This document shows positions 6,213-13,690 of a stretch of 15,335 nucleotides of DNA, piece after piece (the stretch's first letter is position 1; the number at the start of each line of letters is the position of its first letter). The notes beneath the pieces were generated by a model that was not told the DNA's origin, ran no database searches, and saw nothing but the letters and a program-made list of their open reading frames with translations. Made by a program: the position numbers and the translations under genes. Origin of the DNA: CAZJPS01 sp964548055 (GTDB lineage Bacteria > Patescibacteriota > Gracilibacteria > Peribacterales > Peribacteraceae); assembly GCA_964548055.1 (NCBI GenBank), contig CAZJPS010000023.1:1-15335 (forward strand), in the 5' to 3' direction.

Positions 6213-8087
6213 TTAATGATGACCGCCATCACCACCTCCATGGCCATGTTCGCCTCCTCCTGAGGAGCTCCCTTTCTTGCCAGAAAGAGTAGAGGTTTCA
6301 TCCCATAAGTGTTTCTTTGCGCTTGGAGCTGCTGTATTGGTAAACCAGTTTTTAATATGGCCCAAGCCTCTCAATATTTTAGGACCAAAAATTGAACCCG
6401 CATAAAAGCCTCCTACACCAACAAGAGGTACTGGAAGAATGGAAAGCGGAATAAGAACGGTAGCAGCTCCAATTCCTGATCCTATCGCCAGCACTTTATT
6501 CTTTCTAATTTCCCTCCAAGCAAAAGGAGTTGCTATGGCTGCTGCGCCAATAATACCTGCATAGACCGGATTAGAAATTACTGTATTCCAAAGCCAATTA
6601 ATGCCAGTCCTCAAAAATTCCATGTTTCCTACACTACCCAAAAACGCTTTTACAGAATCGACAGCTGCTGGTGTTAATACTCCAGGAGCTGCACTTAAAG
6701 CAAAAGTTCCTGCACCAACGGCAGTGCCTACACCAAGTGCAGTTTTAATCGGATTATTTTTTACCAGGTTCCATCCAATCTTAAAAGGATTCATTCCAGA
6801 GAAGACGTCTTTAGGCGCTTCATTATACCAGGTTAGGTCCTTGTTAAACTCATGCCAAATATCATTAGAACGTCTCTCTACTTTTTGCTTTAAATTGTCA
6901 GGAATTTTTTTAGCAGAAAGAGACTCAAAGAGTTCTTTTTGCAAAGGCTTAAAGTCCAGCGCTTCATTAATATCCTCTCCACTTTGAAGCTTCTTTAAAT
7001 ATGCAACTTGCAACTGCCGAGTTACAATCGCTTCTCTGTAATGTGTAAGTTGTTTTGTGAGATTTTTACTCAAAGGAATTCTCTTATTAGCTGGAACTAA
7101 TGTTGTAAGATTCAAAAGAGTAAAGTAGCGCAAACGTACATCTTCCAGATCTTGTGAATAACTCATAGGATCTATATTGTCACCGATAATTTTTTCTTTC
7201 AGAAGAATTTTTTCAAATTTTTCTTCTGCTTGTGAACCATAAGTTTTTGCAAAAGCTTTCTTTTTTTGCTCATAACTATGGTGATCAAAAGAAACTTCAG
7301 CATCTCTTTTTATTCCACTTTTCATTTGCTGTGCAGCAACATGTGTCTTACCACTGATATAAGCTAATGTCTCAGCTGCGGTTACTTCATCTGCACCATA
7401 GGCCCTTTTTAACTCAAAATTAAGAATTGCATTAGATGCATCAATGCCATTTGATTCTCCTGTTTCTGGATCAAAAAGTAATGACTCCAGTAAAGCTGAA
7501 TGGTAATCAAATTTTCTCCTTGTAGCGTAAAATGCGATAAGAACTTTTACTGGATTAGCATTGCCTTCACTAAGACGATCAAGAATTCGTCTATCATCAG
7601 CATTTAAATCTGATACCTGACTTGCATTTCCGGTATTAGCTATGACCTTAGCAATATCTAACACATCAGCTGATATGATTTGTTCTGAGATAGCTTCTGA
7701 CATAGCTTCATGAATCAATAAACGGTGTGTTATGTTAGGGTCTTTTTTAGGATCTTCGGACTCTAAAAGTTTGTATTTTAATATTTCTTGTAAGCGACTT
7801 TGGGTGTTCTTAATAATATTTTCGATATGCACTTGTGGAAGTAATTGGAACAAATTTTCCACTGATTCTTTAGTAATTACCTCCGCCTCTGCTATTAACT
7901 GATCTTTCCCGCCATCTGGAGACAAATCACCACTCAAAAGTACTCTTGAAAGTGCTTGGACTTGCAGAATTCGAGCTGAAACTGAAACATCATCTGAATG
8001 CTCTATTCGAGTATTCAAGCCTTCAGCAGCATTATTTTCAGAATGCCCTGGCGTTCCAGCCTGCGGAGAAGGATGTGGGTTTGGCAT
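6213..8087 (-). CDS. Helical protein with C-terminal membrane segments and Gly/His tail
   Basis: I do not recognise this 624-aa protein. Residues about 30-430 are soluble and strongly helical. A hydrophobic C-terminal part follows with stretches at about 447-470 (alanine/glycine-rich), 505-524 and 531-566, giving three or four membrane passes. The last 15 residues (610-624) are Gly and His only, apart from single acidic residues (GGGEHGHGGGDGGHH), a possible metal-binding tail. There is no N-terminal signal peptide; the first residues are MPNPHPSPQAG. The same MPNPH words occur near the end of the Ala-Pro protein transcribed just upstream, which also ends in a His-containing tail, and the two DNA segments match at 15 of 16 bases. 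The 749-aa membrane gene follows after 9 nt. The ATG at 8087 is the first in frame after an AT-rich spacer and lies near a -10-like box. Confidence 0.85.
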   Translation of the reverse strand: MPNPHPSPQAGTPGHSENNAAEGLNTRIEHSDDVSVSARILQVQALSRVLLSGDLSPDGGKDQLIAEAEVITKESVENLFQLLPQVHIENIIKNTQSRLQEILKYKLLESEDPKKDPNITHRLLIHEAMSEAISEQIISADVLDIAKVIANTGNASQVSDLNADDRRILDRLSEGNANPVKVLIAFYATRRKFDYHSALLESLLFDPETGESNGIDASNAILNFELKRAYGADEVTAAETLAYISGKTHVAAQQMKSGIKRDAEVSFDHHSYEQKKKAFAKTYGSQAEEKFEKILLKEKIIGDNIDPMSYSQDLEDVRLRYFTLLNLTTLVPANKRIPLSKNLTKQLTHYREAIVTRQLQVAYLKKLQSGEDINEALDFKPLQKELFESLSAKKIPDNLKQKVERRSNDIWHEFNKDLTWYNEAPKDVFSGMNPFKIGWNLVKNNPIKTALGVGTAVGAGTFALSAAPGVLTPAAVDSVKAFLGSVGNMEFLRTGINWLWNTVISNPVYAGIIGAAAIATPFAWREIRKNKVLAIGSGIGAATVLIPLSILPVPLVGVGGFYAGSIFGPKILRGLGHIKNWFTNTAAPSAKKHLWDETSTLSGKKGSSSGGGEHGHGGGDGGHH

Positions 8088-8370
8088 CGAAATCTTACTA
8101 TTTTAGCACATTTATTGATTTTTTGTTAGTAAAAATACTTAACTAAAACTGCTGTTTACTGTGTATAAAACAAACATATATAACATTTAAAAAATATAAA
8201 TTTAAAATGTCAAAACTCTCATCTTATTTATAATCTCTCTGTTTTGATCAATGATGGGCTCCATGACCAGGAGCATTATGCTCTGGAGGATTACCTGCTT
8301 CAGGTTTTTTTGGGGCCTGAGCTGTTTTTGCTTTTGGACGATAGATTTTAAACTGATGTGGGTTAGGCAT
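8072..8370. repeat. Short 16-bp direct repeat, two copies
   Basis: The 16-bp segments 8072-8087 and 8355-8370 differ at one base. The left copy is the start of the 624-aa gene (MPNPH); the right copy lies in the coding sequence of the Ala-Pro protein (SMPNPHQF). The interval is 283 bp and contains the end of that gene and the AT-rich spacer. Confidence 0.6.
8100..8129 (-). promoter_or_regulatory. Possible promoter for the 624-aa/749-aa operon
   Basis: On the minus strand, TAAAAT (8100-8105) lies 12 nt before the ATG at 8087, with CTAACA (8124-8129) 18 nt upstream. The match is modest. The remainder of the 160-bp spacer (8088-8247) is AT-rich with no clear terminator. Confidence 0.4.
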
Positions 8371-9151
8371 AGATACTAAACCTCGATCCAAAATTCTTTG
8401 CACAATCATTTGAACATCATTTCCTTTTGAAGTATTTGAACGATCTTGCCACCTACGTACAGCTAATACTATGTCATTTTTGTCAGAATCACTTAATGAA
8501 ACTATTTTTGGAATATGGGGCTGAAGGGCAGGAATAATTTCACTATCTGATAAATTTCTTTTCGAGAATAACCCTCTCAATACTAATTCCAAGTGAGCTT
8601 TAAGTTCGGTAGAAAGATCTGGTGCAGCTGGAGCTGGAGCTGGAGCTGGAGCTGGTGCAGCTGGAGCTGGTGCAGCTGGGGCTGGAGCTGGAGCTGGTGC
8701 AGCTGGAGCTGGTGCAGCTGGAGCTGGAGCTGGAGCTGGAGCTGGTGCAGCTGGGGCTGGAGCTGGTGCAGCTGGGGCTGGAGCTGGTGCAGCTGGAGGA
8801 TGTACAACTGGAATTGATATTCCATTTATAAATTTAACAACCAAATTTAGATAGGCATCATTTTGTGGATTTGTTTCTTGCGCTTTAATAATTGATATTA
8901 GATATTTCAGTTCTTCCTCACTAATCGAATATAACTGATCTGGAAATTCATTCCCTAACTCTCTGAGAATTTTTGAACTAATAAAGGAATTCTCACTTTT
9001 TAATTTGCTAAATATATCCCTAACTTTTGTCTCAATCTCAGCCTGAGAATTATTCGATAAAGAATTAACTGGTGCAGCTGGAGCTGGAGCTGGTGCAGCT
9101 GGAGCTGGAGCTGGTGCAGCTGGAGCTGGAGCTGGAGCTGGAGCTGGTGCA
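8248..9151 (-). CDS. Modular Ala-Pro-linked helical-repeat protein, C-terminal part (broken by gap)
   Basis: This frame is open from the assembly gap to a TGA at 8248, giving about 300 residues. Order: the end of an Ala-Pro linker; a helical module (about 8799-9069) with VRDIFSKLKSENSF, SISEEELKYLISIIKA and a closing helix ending ISIPVVHPP; a second Ala-Pro linker (8621-8798); another helical module (LRGLFSKRNLSDSEI, SDKNDIVLAVRRWQ, VQMIVQRILDRGLVS); and a tail with PKAKTAQAPKKPEAG ending in PGHGAHH. The two modules align with each other and with two more at 9342-9890. A TTG at 8844 could be called as a start, but the frame continues unbroken upstream through a full module and linker, so this is the C-terminal part of the gene starting at 9890. 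No catalytic motif, signal peptide or membrane helix is visible. The function is unknown; modular binding or scaffolding is plausible. Confidence 0.75.
8621..8798. repeat. Ala-Pro coding 6-bp-type repeat (second linker)
   Basis: Near-perfect array of GGAGCT, GGTGCA and GGGGCT six-base units, read on the minus strand as alternating Ala and Pro with occasional Ala-Ala. It encodes a flexible, extended linker of about 59 residues between two helical modules. The units are so uniform at the DNA level that slippage or recombination between units is likely, unlike a linker conserved only as protein. Confidence 0.9.
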
Positions 9152-9333
9152 NNNNNNNNNNNNNNNNNNNNNNNNNNNNNNNNNNNNNNNNNNNNNNNNN
9201 NNNNNNNNNNNNNNNNNNNNNNNNNNNNNNNNNNNNNNNNNNNNNNNNNNNAGCTGGAGCTGGAGCTGGTGCAGCTGGAGCTGGAGCTGGAGCTGGAGCT
9301 GGTGCAGCTGGGGCTGGAGCTGGTGCAGCTGGG
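9071..9333. repeat. Ala-Pro coding repeat (first linker) containing the assembly gap
   Basis: Same six-base units as at 8621-8798, present on both sides of the run of N. The array was evidently too repetitive to assemble, so its true length is unknown. It is the linker between helical modules 2 and 3 of the Ala-Pro protein. Confidence 0.9.
9152..9251. other. Assembly gap of exactly 100 N
   Basis: One hundred consecutive N, the conventional placeholder for a gap of unknown size. Ala-Pro repeat lies immediately on both sides. The flanking coding frames do not meet if the gap is really 100 nt, but they do if its length is 3n+2. Confidence 0.99.
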
Positions 9334-9890
9334 GGAGTGAGAACTGGAGCGGAAATAAAAACTAAATCTCGTAGCTCATTGATAAGCTTGCTTTCTGTAG
9401 GTTCTTTTTTCTTTTTTTCGTACCAAGTCTTCGCCTTTTCAATAATATTATTTAACTGCACTTCTTTTAAGAAAGCTGATTCTGGATAAATAGTCATAAC
9501 TGCTTTTTTAACATCGTCTTTCGTTACGTTACGCAAACGCATTCCAAAATGAGTTGGCCCGTGATTTTGAGAAATTTGTGCAAATAAATTTTGCAATCTC
9601 CCGATAAAAATATCTAATTTTCTTTCTCTCTCAGAATTCTGAGTAAGTAGGGAAGATATTGTTTTTACAATATCATTTTTTATACCTTCTTTGATTTGAT
9701 CAGGAGCTTTTAAATATTTTACTGCATCATTCGCTACTGAAGTTATTTCAGGGCCACTTAACAATGGTGCCCCATTTATGAAAGTCCGTAAGCGTAAAAT
9801 AATATCTTCTCGTGATGGAAGTTTCTTCCTATCATTATCAAGATATACACCTAGTGCTCGATCCAGTTGACTATTTATTTCAGCAGACAT
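9252..9890 (-). CDS. Modular Ala-Pro-linked helical-repeat protein, N-terminal part (broken by gap)
   Basis: The first 213 residues run from the ATG at 9890 into the gap. Residues about 6-85 form helical module 1 (KLPSREDIILRLRTFI, LSGPEITSVANDAVKYLK, NDIVKTISSLLTQN). Residues about 88-185 form module 2 (IGRLQNLFAQI, VTKDDVKKAVMTIY, LNNIIEKAKTWYEKKKKEP, LINELRDLVFISAPVLTPP). The first Ala-Pro linker begins at about 188. Both modules resemble the two on the other side of the gap. The start is supported by a strong promoter whose -10 box ends 8 nt before the ATG. No signal peptide is present. Reading straight through 100 N switches to an artefactual Gln/Leu/His frame, so the piece left of the gap must be read in the frame ending at 8248. 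The function is unknown. Confidence 0.8.
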
Positions 9891-9898
9891 ACTTTATT

Positions 9899-9926
9899 AT
9901 TATAGCATATTAAAAAAAATTATCAA
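9899..9926 (-). promoter_or_regulatory. Strong leaderless promoter of the Ala-Pro protein gene
   Basis: The minus strand shows TTGATA (9921-9926), a 16-nt spacer and a perfect TATAAT (9899-9904). Only 8 nt separate the -10 box from the ATG at 9890, so the transcript should start at or within a base or two of the start codon and leave no room for a ribosome binding site. Confidence 0.75.
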
Positions 9927-9973
9927 ATTTCATGATACTGATAACAAACATTAAAGAAGTTTTAAACACATCT

Positions 9974-10423
9974 TCAATTATCACTCGGCTTTTGCAACAT
10001 ATCATACAAGCTCTGAATCTGCTCTGGAGTTTTAGCTTCAGCTTTTGCTTCTTCCCTATTATTCATTTCACGCAGAAGCTTTTCACCCTCACCGCGCACG
10101 TGCTCATGTAAACGGTTTATGGTGTCCTGTTCTTCAGCTTCAAGCTGAACTTGTTCTTCTGCTTCTTTCTCATATGCATCCGCACGCTGAGTACTCTCGC
10201 GCGCTACCTCCTGTAAACGTAGGCGGTGATTAGCAATGATTGGCAAAAGATCATGGCACAATTCAGAAGAAAAATTGAACTCGTCATCTGGAGATGAATT
10301 TTCCTCTGCTTCAATTCTTTCAAGAAGTGCTTTCTTTTGGTCTTCAGGAAGAACAGATGTGTGCACATAGTTCTCAATCTCTTCGATCGAGTAAGTTCCC
10401 AGTGATGGCAATATATGCGTCAT
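9974..10423 (-). CDS. Acidic coiled-coil protein, function unknown
   Basis: This 149-aa acidic protein is predicted to be nearly all helix. The first 40 residues (YSIEEIENYVHTSVLPEDQKKALLERIEAEE) look like a short helical bundle. A linker rich in Ser, Asp and Asn follows (about 41-52), then a helix and a long coiled coil rich in Glu and Gln (about 68-135). Its layout, a helical head, an acidic linker and a coiled coil, resembles the 108-aa and 113-aa proteins, and its head may be a distant version of their motif, but the match is weak. The ATG at 10423 lies 4 nt after the stop of the basic coiled-coil gene, so the two are one operon. One acidic and one basic coiled-coil partner in the same operon could pair, which is inference. 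Confidence 0.85.
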   Translation of the reverse strand: MTHILPSLGTYSIEEIENYVHTSVLPEDQKKALLERIEAEENSSPDDEFNFSSELCHDLLPIIANHRLRLQEVARESTQRADAYEKEAEEQVQLEAEEQDTINRLHEHVRGEGEKLLREMNNREEAKAEAKTPEQIQSLYDMLQKPSDN

Positions 10424-10427
10424 ACAA

Positions 10428-11582
10428 TTACAAGGTAATTCGGAAATTGGTATCAGTTAATTTTGTTTCATGCAATTTTCCATCGGATCCACGGTACACA
10501 ATATATCCTTCTCCTGTTTGAGGATTAACAGGGAAGATACTAAAACGTTCTTTGCTACCACTCTCCATAAGCTCTATACGATCATGATCTGAACTGCGTC
10601 CTTTTGCATACAAAGTTTTTGCAGGCAGATTGGGTAACTGCACTTTTATTTGCTGCCCTTCAATAACGGGTGTTTCTTTCAAAAAGCGGAGACGATTCTG
10701 CACCGTGAGAGCTAGTTTACCCTCCGTGAGGAAGAAAGATCTGTACCACTTTTGTTTATTACCAAGTAAGTGGCCTGAACGAAGCAGCCGAACATATTCT
10801 AAATATCGCTTCTGCAATGATGGATCTTTAGAAAGAGCAGGATCAGCAGCAATCAAACGCTGCAAGCGAGTAGTCCCTAGCATGCCCGCACGTGCATTTT
10901 CTTCAAACAGAATATTGATTTCATCTGCACGAATGACACCGCGTTTTACCAAATCTTTGCGGAGGACAAGTTCTGCTTCCATTGCTTTTTTCGCTTGCTC
11001 TGGCACAGAGCCAGATTCTGCTTTTGCAGATTCCTTTGCAAAACTTTGCTCCACTGCTCCAAGTTTTTTCTGACGCGCTGAAGAAACTTTAGTTGCGCGT
11101 TTTCTCACTCGTATACTGCCACTTTTAAGACCACTCTCCAAACGACTGAATTTTTCATCCATCGCATTTGCATCAGCTGCTCGACCTCTCTCCAAATCAA
11201 TAAGTTGTTTTGCAAGATCACGAGCAATCCTTTTTTCTACCATATGACGAGTAGCACGCAAGGCAGGACGAAATATGAGTGACCAGCGTACTGCAAGTTC
11301 TGGATGGTCCTTCTCCATTTTTCTTCGTGATTCTTCGATAATTGCCTTCTTTGTACGATATCCAGGTAACACCCACGCTCCAGAAAGACGCGACACTCTC
11401 TCTACAAAATCGTCATCTTCTTGCTTCATTTTCTCCACTTCGTTCAGCGTTGCCTGTTGTGAACCTTTCGATCCTTCTCCACTCTCATGGGATTGGATTC
11501 TACTTTCTGTGCCACTCAATCGAAGTAAGCGCTGTTCTGATACGCAAACACGTGGCCAAAGGTGATTTTTTTGTGTATGCAT
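10428..11582 (-). CDS. Basic coiled-coil protein with C-terminal beta-rich domain, function unknown
   Basis: I do not recognise this 384-aa protein. Residues 1-60 are polar and Ser/Gly/Gln-rich. Residues about 60-230 are charged helices with many Arg and Lys (RTKKAIIEESRRKMEKDHPE, RIARDLAKQLIDLERGRAA), suggesting coiled coil or nucleic-acid contact. Residues about 300-384 look beta-rich (IKVQLPNL, KTLYAKGRSS, RIELMESGSKERFSIFPV, GEGYIVYRGSDGKLHE). No signal peptide or membrane helix is present. I chose ATG at 11582: a TATAAT box ends 10 nt upstream. The in-frame TTG at 11621 overlaps the -35 box of that promoter and would not be in the transcript. AAGGAG lies 4 nt before the ATG but probably spans the transcription start. 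The 149-aa gene follows after 4 nt. Confidence 0.85.
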   Translation of the reverse strand: MHTQKNHLWPRVCVSEQRLLRLSGTESRIQSHESGEGSKGSQQATLNEVEKMKQEDDDFVERVSRLSGAWVLPGYRTKKAIIEESRRKMEKDHPELAVRWSLIFRPALRATRHMVEKRIARDLAKQLIDLERGRAADANAMDEKFSRLESGLKSGSIRVRKRATKVSSARQKKLGAVEQSFAKESAKAESGSVPEQAKKAMEAELVLRKDLVKRGVIRADEINILFEENARAGMLGTTRLQRLIAADPALSKDPSLQKRYLEYVRLLRSGHLLGNKQKWYRSFFLTEGKLALTVQNRLRFLKETPVIEGQQIKVQLPNLPAKTLYAKGRSSDHDRIELMESGSKERFSIFPVNPQTGEGYIVYRGSDGKLHETKLTDTNFRITL

Positions 11583-11592
11583 TGTTCTCCTT

Positions 11593-11621
11593 ATTATACC
11601 AGAAAAAGCCCATATTCTCAA
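11593..11621 (-). promoter_or_regulatory. Strong promoter with extended -10, near-leaderless
   Basis: On the minus strand, TTGAGA (11616-11621), a 17-nt spacer and TATAAT (11593-11598) with TG one base upstream (TGGTATAAT) make a strong sigma-70-type promoter. The -10 box ends 10 nt before the ATG at 11582. It lies in the 76-bp spacer after the caspase-like gene and decides the start of the basic coiled-coil gene. Confidence 0.75.
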
Positions 11622-11658
11622 TGAGAGTAACGCATGACCATCATTTCACTATTTTGGC

Positions 11659-13359
11659 TTAGGCAAGGCCTCCAGGACCTCCATGAAGAGGTAGTGGACC
11701 TAATTGCCCTGCATCGGCAGTAGATACTCCACCACTAGCACCACTGCGGAACACACCTGCGTCCAAGCCTGGATATAAGCGCTTCGTGGCTTCATCAGCC
11801 GCCAGATGGGCCTGACCATAGCTCATACCCTGCTGCAAATAATGAACAAGAAAATAATCGTAGGGACTAGAGAATTGTTCGCGATCACTACCAGTTGGCC
11901 GATGAACGGGATTGAGGAGTTCTGGTTTGGTCTGTACAAAAACTGTGACGCGTCGGCCGCTGGCACTGTTCGTTGAATTTAGTCCCGTGTAGCTAGCGGT
12001 GTTGAATCCTCCTCCATGACAGGCATTGAGTGTGATAAAAAAGTTGCAATCTGGGAATTGGTTCAGAAGCGCCAAAAATTGCTGCGGCGACACACGTCCA
12101 CTTGTCCCATCTGCAAGAGGCCCGAAAACGATCCCCTGCTCGTCACCATGTACAGAAATATTCAGGAACATATCCTTCACTCCCAACTGACGCTGTGCAG
12201 CGATACGAGTACGCATCGTACCAATTGGATCGCGAGCAATTCCTACCGCAGGCTGGCCGTCACCTACCATTGGATAACCGCGAGAACGGAGGAACGGACC
12301 AAAACTTTCAATTTGCGATCTCTCCGTTGGATCACTCGTAGGATAAAAACCTAAGTATGCAACGGGGCGATTGCGAGGAAGATCAAAATCTCGCATCCCT
12401 GCTGCGTCTGCTTGCTCACTCTTTCTTCGCTCCTCGGCAATTCCCATCAAACGAGTAACTTCGGAAAAGCGGACAGTGCCAGCAGTAAACACTGCATTCA
12501 TAGGAAAGGACACCTGCGTAAGAGGATCACTTTCTTTTCGAATGACCAACATATTGCTGTTAGTGCGTACGGGTGCTTCAGTGAGAAACCATTTTTCAGT
12601 GCCACGAACGAACGCAAATTTTTGGCCTGGGCGTTGAAGCTGCTCAGTGCTCGTCATAGTTTGTTCAATGAATTGCAGTCCTTGCCCACTCTGTCCGACA
12701 AATGTGCGGATATTTTTTTCTATTTGTTCAAGCATCACAAATGCCAAACCGCCGCGCCAACCGTTAGGATCTTGTAATGCGCGAACAAATTCTATCCTGC
12801 TTTTCACCCATGCCTCTGCGGTAGTTCCGTACACGAGAAATTGTAATCCCTGAGGAAGAGCAACCTGTTCAGCACTCATTCCTTGCTGTTCTTGAGATGT
12901 GAGAAGAGGTGGCGCCATATGACCACCCGGTGCCGAGAGCGGACCATTTGAAGATATATTCTGTGATTGAGCATTTGGTCCAGCTGGTGGTTGTCCTGAA
13001 AAATTCAGTGTGGCTACAGAGCCATTTTGTCTCGGTTGCTGAGGGCGAAACCCTGGGACCCGCATAGGAAATCCATATCCATACGAAGGAGGGCGCTGCA
13101 TCCTATATTGCTGCCACACATTCTGCACATACGCAGGTCCAAAACGCTGATAGATCAGGCGAAAATACTGCTGCTGTAGTAACGCTTGGGTACGTTGCAA
13201 AGAAAGCATATATGCCAATTGCATCCTCTGTTGCATCTGCTCAGGCACTTGTGGTTGCTGCTGTGGCACATTGAATCCTTCAACACCAAACTGATTGGAA
13301 AGAAGACGTTTCTCTTGAACGCTCTTGAAATGCCCACTTTGAAACAGTGACGTAATCAT
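11659..13359 (-). CDS. Caspase-like (clan CD) cysteine peptidase with Gln/Pro/Met-rich N-terminal region
   Basis: The C-terminal half of this 566-aa protein looks like a caspase/metacaspase-type domain (peptidase clan CD). VAYLGFYPTSDPTERSQIE (about 333-351) is the first strand and helix. FLNISVHGDEQG gives the catalytic His404, and FFITLNACHGGGF gives Cys447, the expected strand-end positions of the dyad. Residues 405-435 fit the usual loop and helix (GPLADGTSGRVSPQQFLALL). Residues about 30-170 are rich in Gln, Pro, Met, Tyr and Asn, and a middle region (171-310) of unknown fold precedes the peptidase. The tail after 535 is Gly-rich. No signal peptide is visible. The ATG at 13359 overlaps the stop of the 108-aa gene by ATGA, so the small protein is probably its partner. 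The substrate and trigger are unknown. Clan assignment rests on the two motifs and spacing only. Confidence 0.8.
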   Translation of the reverse strand: MITSLFQSGHFKSVQEKRLLSNQFGVEGFNVPQQQPQVPEQMQQRMQLAYMLSLQRTQALLQQQYFRLIYQRFGPAYVQNVWQQYRMQRPPSYGYGFPMRVPGFRPQQPRQNGSVATLNFSGQPPAGPNAQSQNISSNGPLSAPGGHMAPPLLTSQEQQGMSAEQVALPQGLQFLVYGTTAEAWVKSRIEFVRALQDPNGWRGGLAFVMLEQIEKNIRTFVGQSGQGLQFIEQTMTSTEQLQRPGQKFAFVRGTEKWFLTEAPVRTNSNMLVIRKESDPLTQVSFPMNAVFTAGTVRFSEVTRLMGIAEERRKSEQADAAGMRDFDLPRNRPVAYLGFYPTSDPTERSQIESFGPFLRSRGYPMVGDGQPAVGIARDPIGTMRTRIAAQRQLGVKDMFLNISVHGDEQGIVFGPLADGTSGRVSPQQFLALLNQFPDCNFFITLNACHGGGFNTASYTGLNSTNSASGRRVTVFVQTKPELLNPVHRPTGSDREQFSSPYDYFLVHYLQQGMSYGQAHLAADEATKRLYPGLDAGVFRSGASGGVSTADAGQLGPLPLHGGPGGLA

Positions 13360-13682
13360 GAACTTTGAGAATCATCAAAAAGATGTTCTGTTTTCTGTAA
13401 CTCTTGCTGCTTCTCAGTCTCTTCTTGATGCTCTCTTTGCTGATGCTCACCTTTTACTTCTTGCAGATGGTCTTGATACGCACATGCACCTAGATACTCC
13501 AAAAAATGTTGATGTGATTCAAAAGAGTCAGTTTTGTCCGGCATGGAATGAAATGATGCTGGATCATTACAAATATGAGATTTAAGACTAGGATCTACCA
13601 AGCCCATCGTGACATCATATAATTCACGAGTGTTTGGATCGTGCGCATCACCGCCAACTGGGATGTTCGTATTTGTTGCCAA
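13356..13682 (-). CDS. Small acidic helical protein paired with caspase-like gene
   Basis: This 108-aa protein starts with TTG. LYDVTMGLVDPSLKSHI (about 21-37) matches YDEIMRHVEPDLMLEHI of the 113-aa protein at 3501-3842. A Ser/Asp/His-rich middle leads to a Glu/Gln/His-rich coiled-coil tail (about 72-100). The TTG at 13682 is chosen because a TATAAT box ends exactly 8 nt upstream, the same spacing as at two other genes here, and an in-frame TAA at 13692-13694 rules out a longer ORF. The gene overlaps the caspase-like gene by ATGA. It has no catalytic motif. A regulator, adaptor or inhibitor of the caspase-like protein is plausible from the coupling; this is inference. Confidence 0.8.
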   Translation of the reverse strand: MATNTNIPVGGDAHDPNTRELYDVTMGLVDPSLKSHICNDPASFHSMPDKTDSFESHQHFLEYLGACAYQDHLQEVKGEHQQREHQEETEKQQELQKTEHLFDDSQSS

Positions 13683-13690
13683 ATCTACAC

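Noticed and set aside
8181..8208. AT-rich imperfect palindrome in the spacer before the 624-aa gene, as a terminator
   Set aside because: The stem would consist almost wholly of A-T pairs with mismatches and no strong G-C stem before a T run on the minus strand.
8583..9365. Long frames on both strands rich in Gln-Leu-His or Ser-Trp-Cys over the Ala-Pro arrays
   Set aside because: They are alternative readings of the six-base repeat. Only the Ala-Pro frame continues into normal, non-repetitive coding sequence on each side.
11461..11530. Another in-frame repeat insertion in the basic coiled-coil protein (SGTESRIQSHESGEGSKGSQ)
   Set aside because: The protein segment looks repeat-like, but the DNA shows no clear 7-bp or other periodic units and no inverted partner.
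11583..11621. Longer N-terminus of the basic coiled-coil protein from TTG at 11621
   Set aside because: It overlaps the -35 element of a strong promoter (TTGAGA, 17 nt, TGGTATAAT), so it would not be transcribed from there. The ATG at 11582 fits better.
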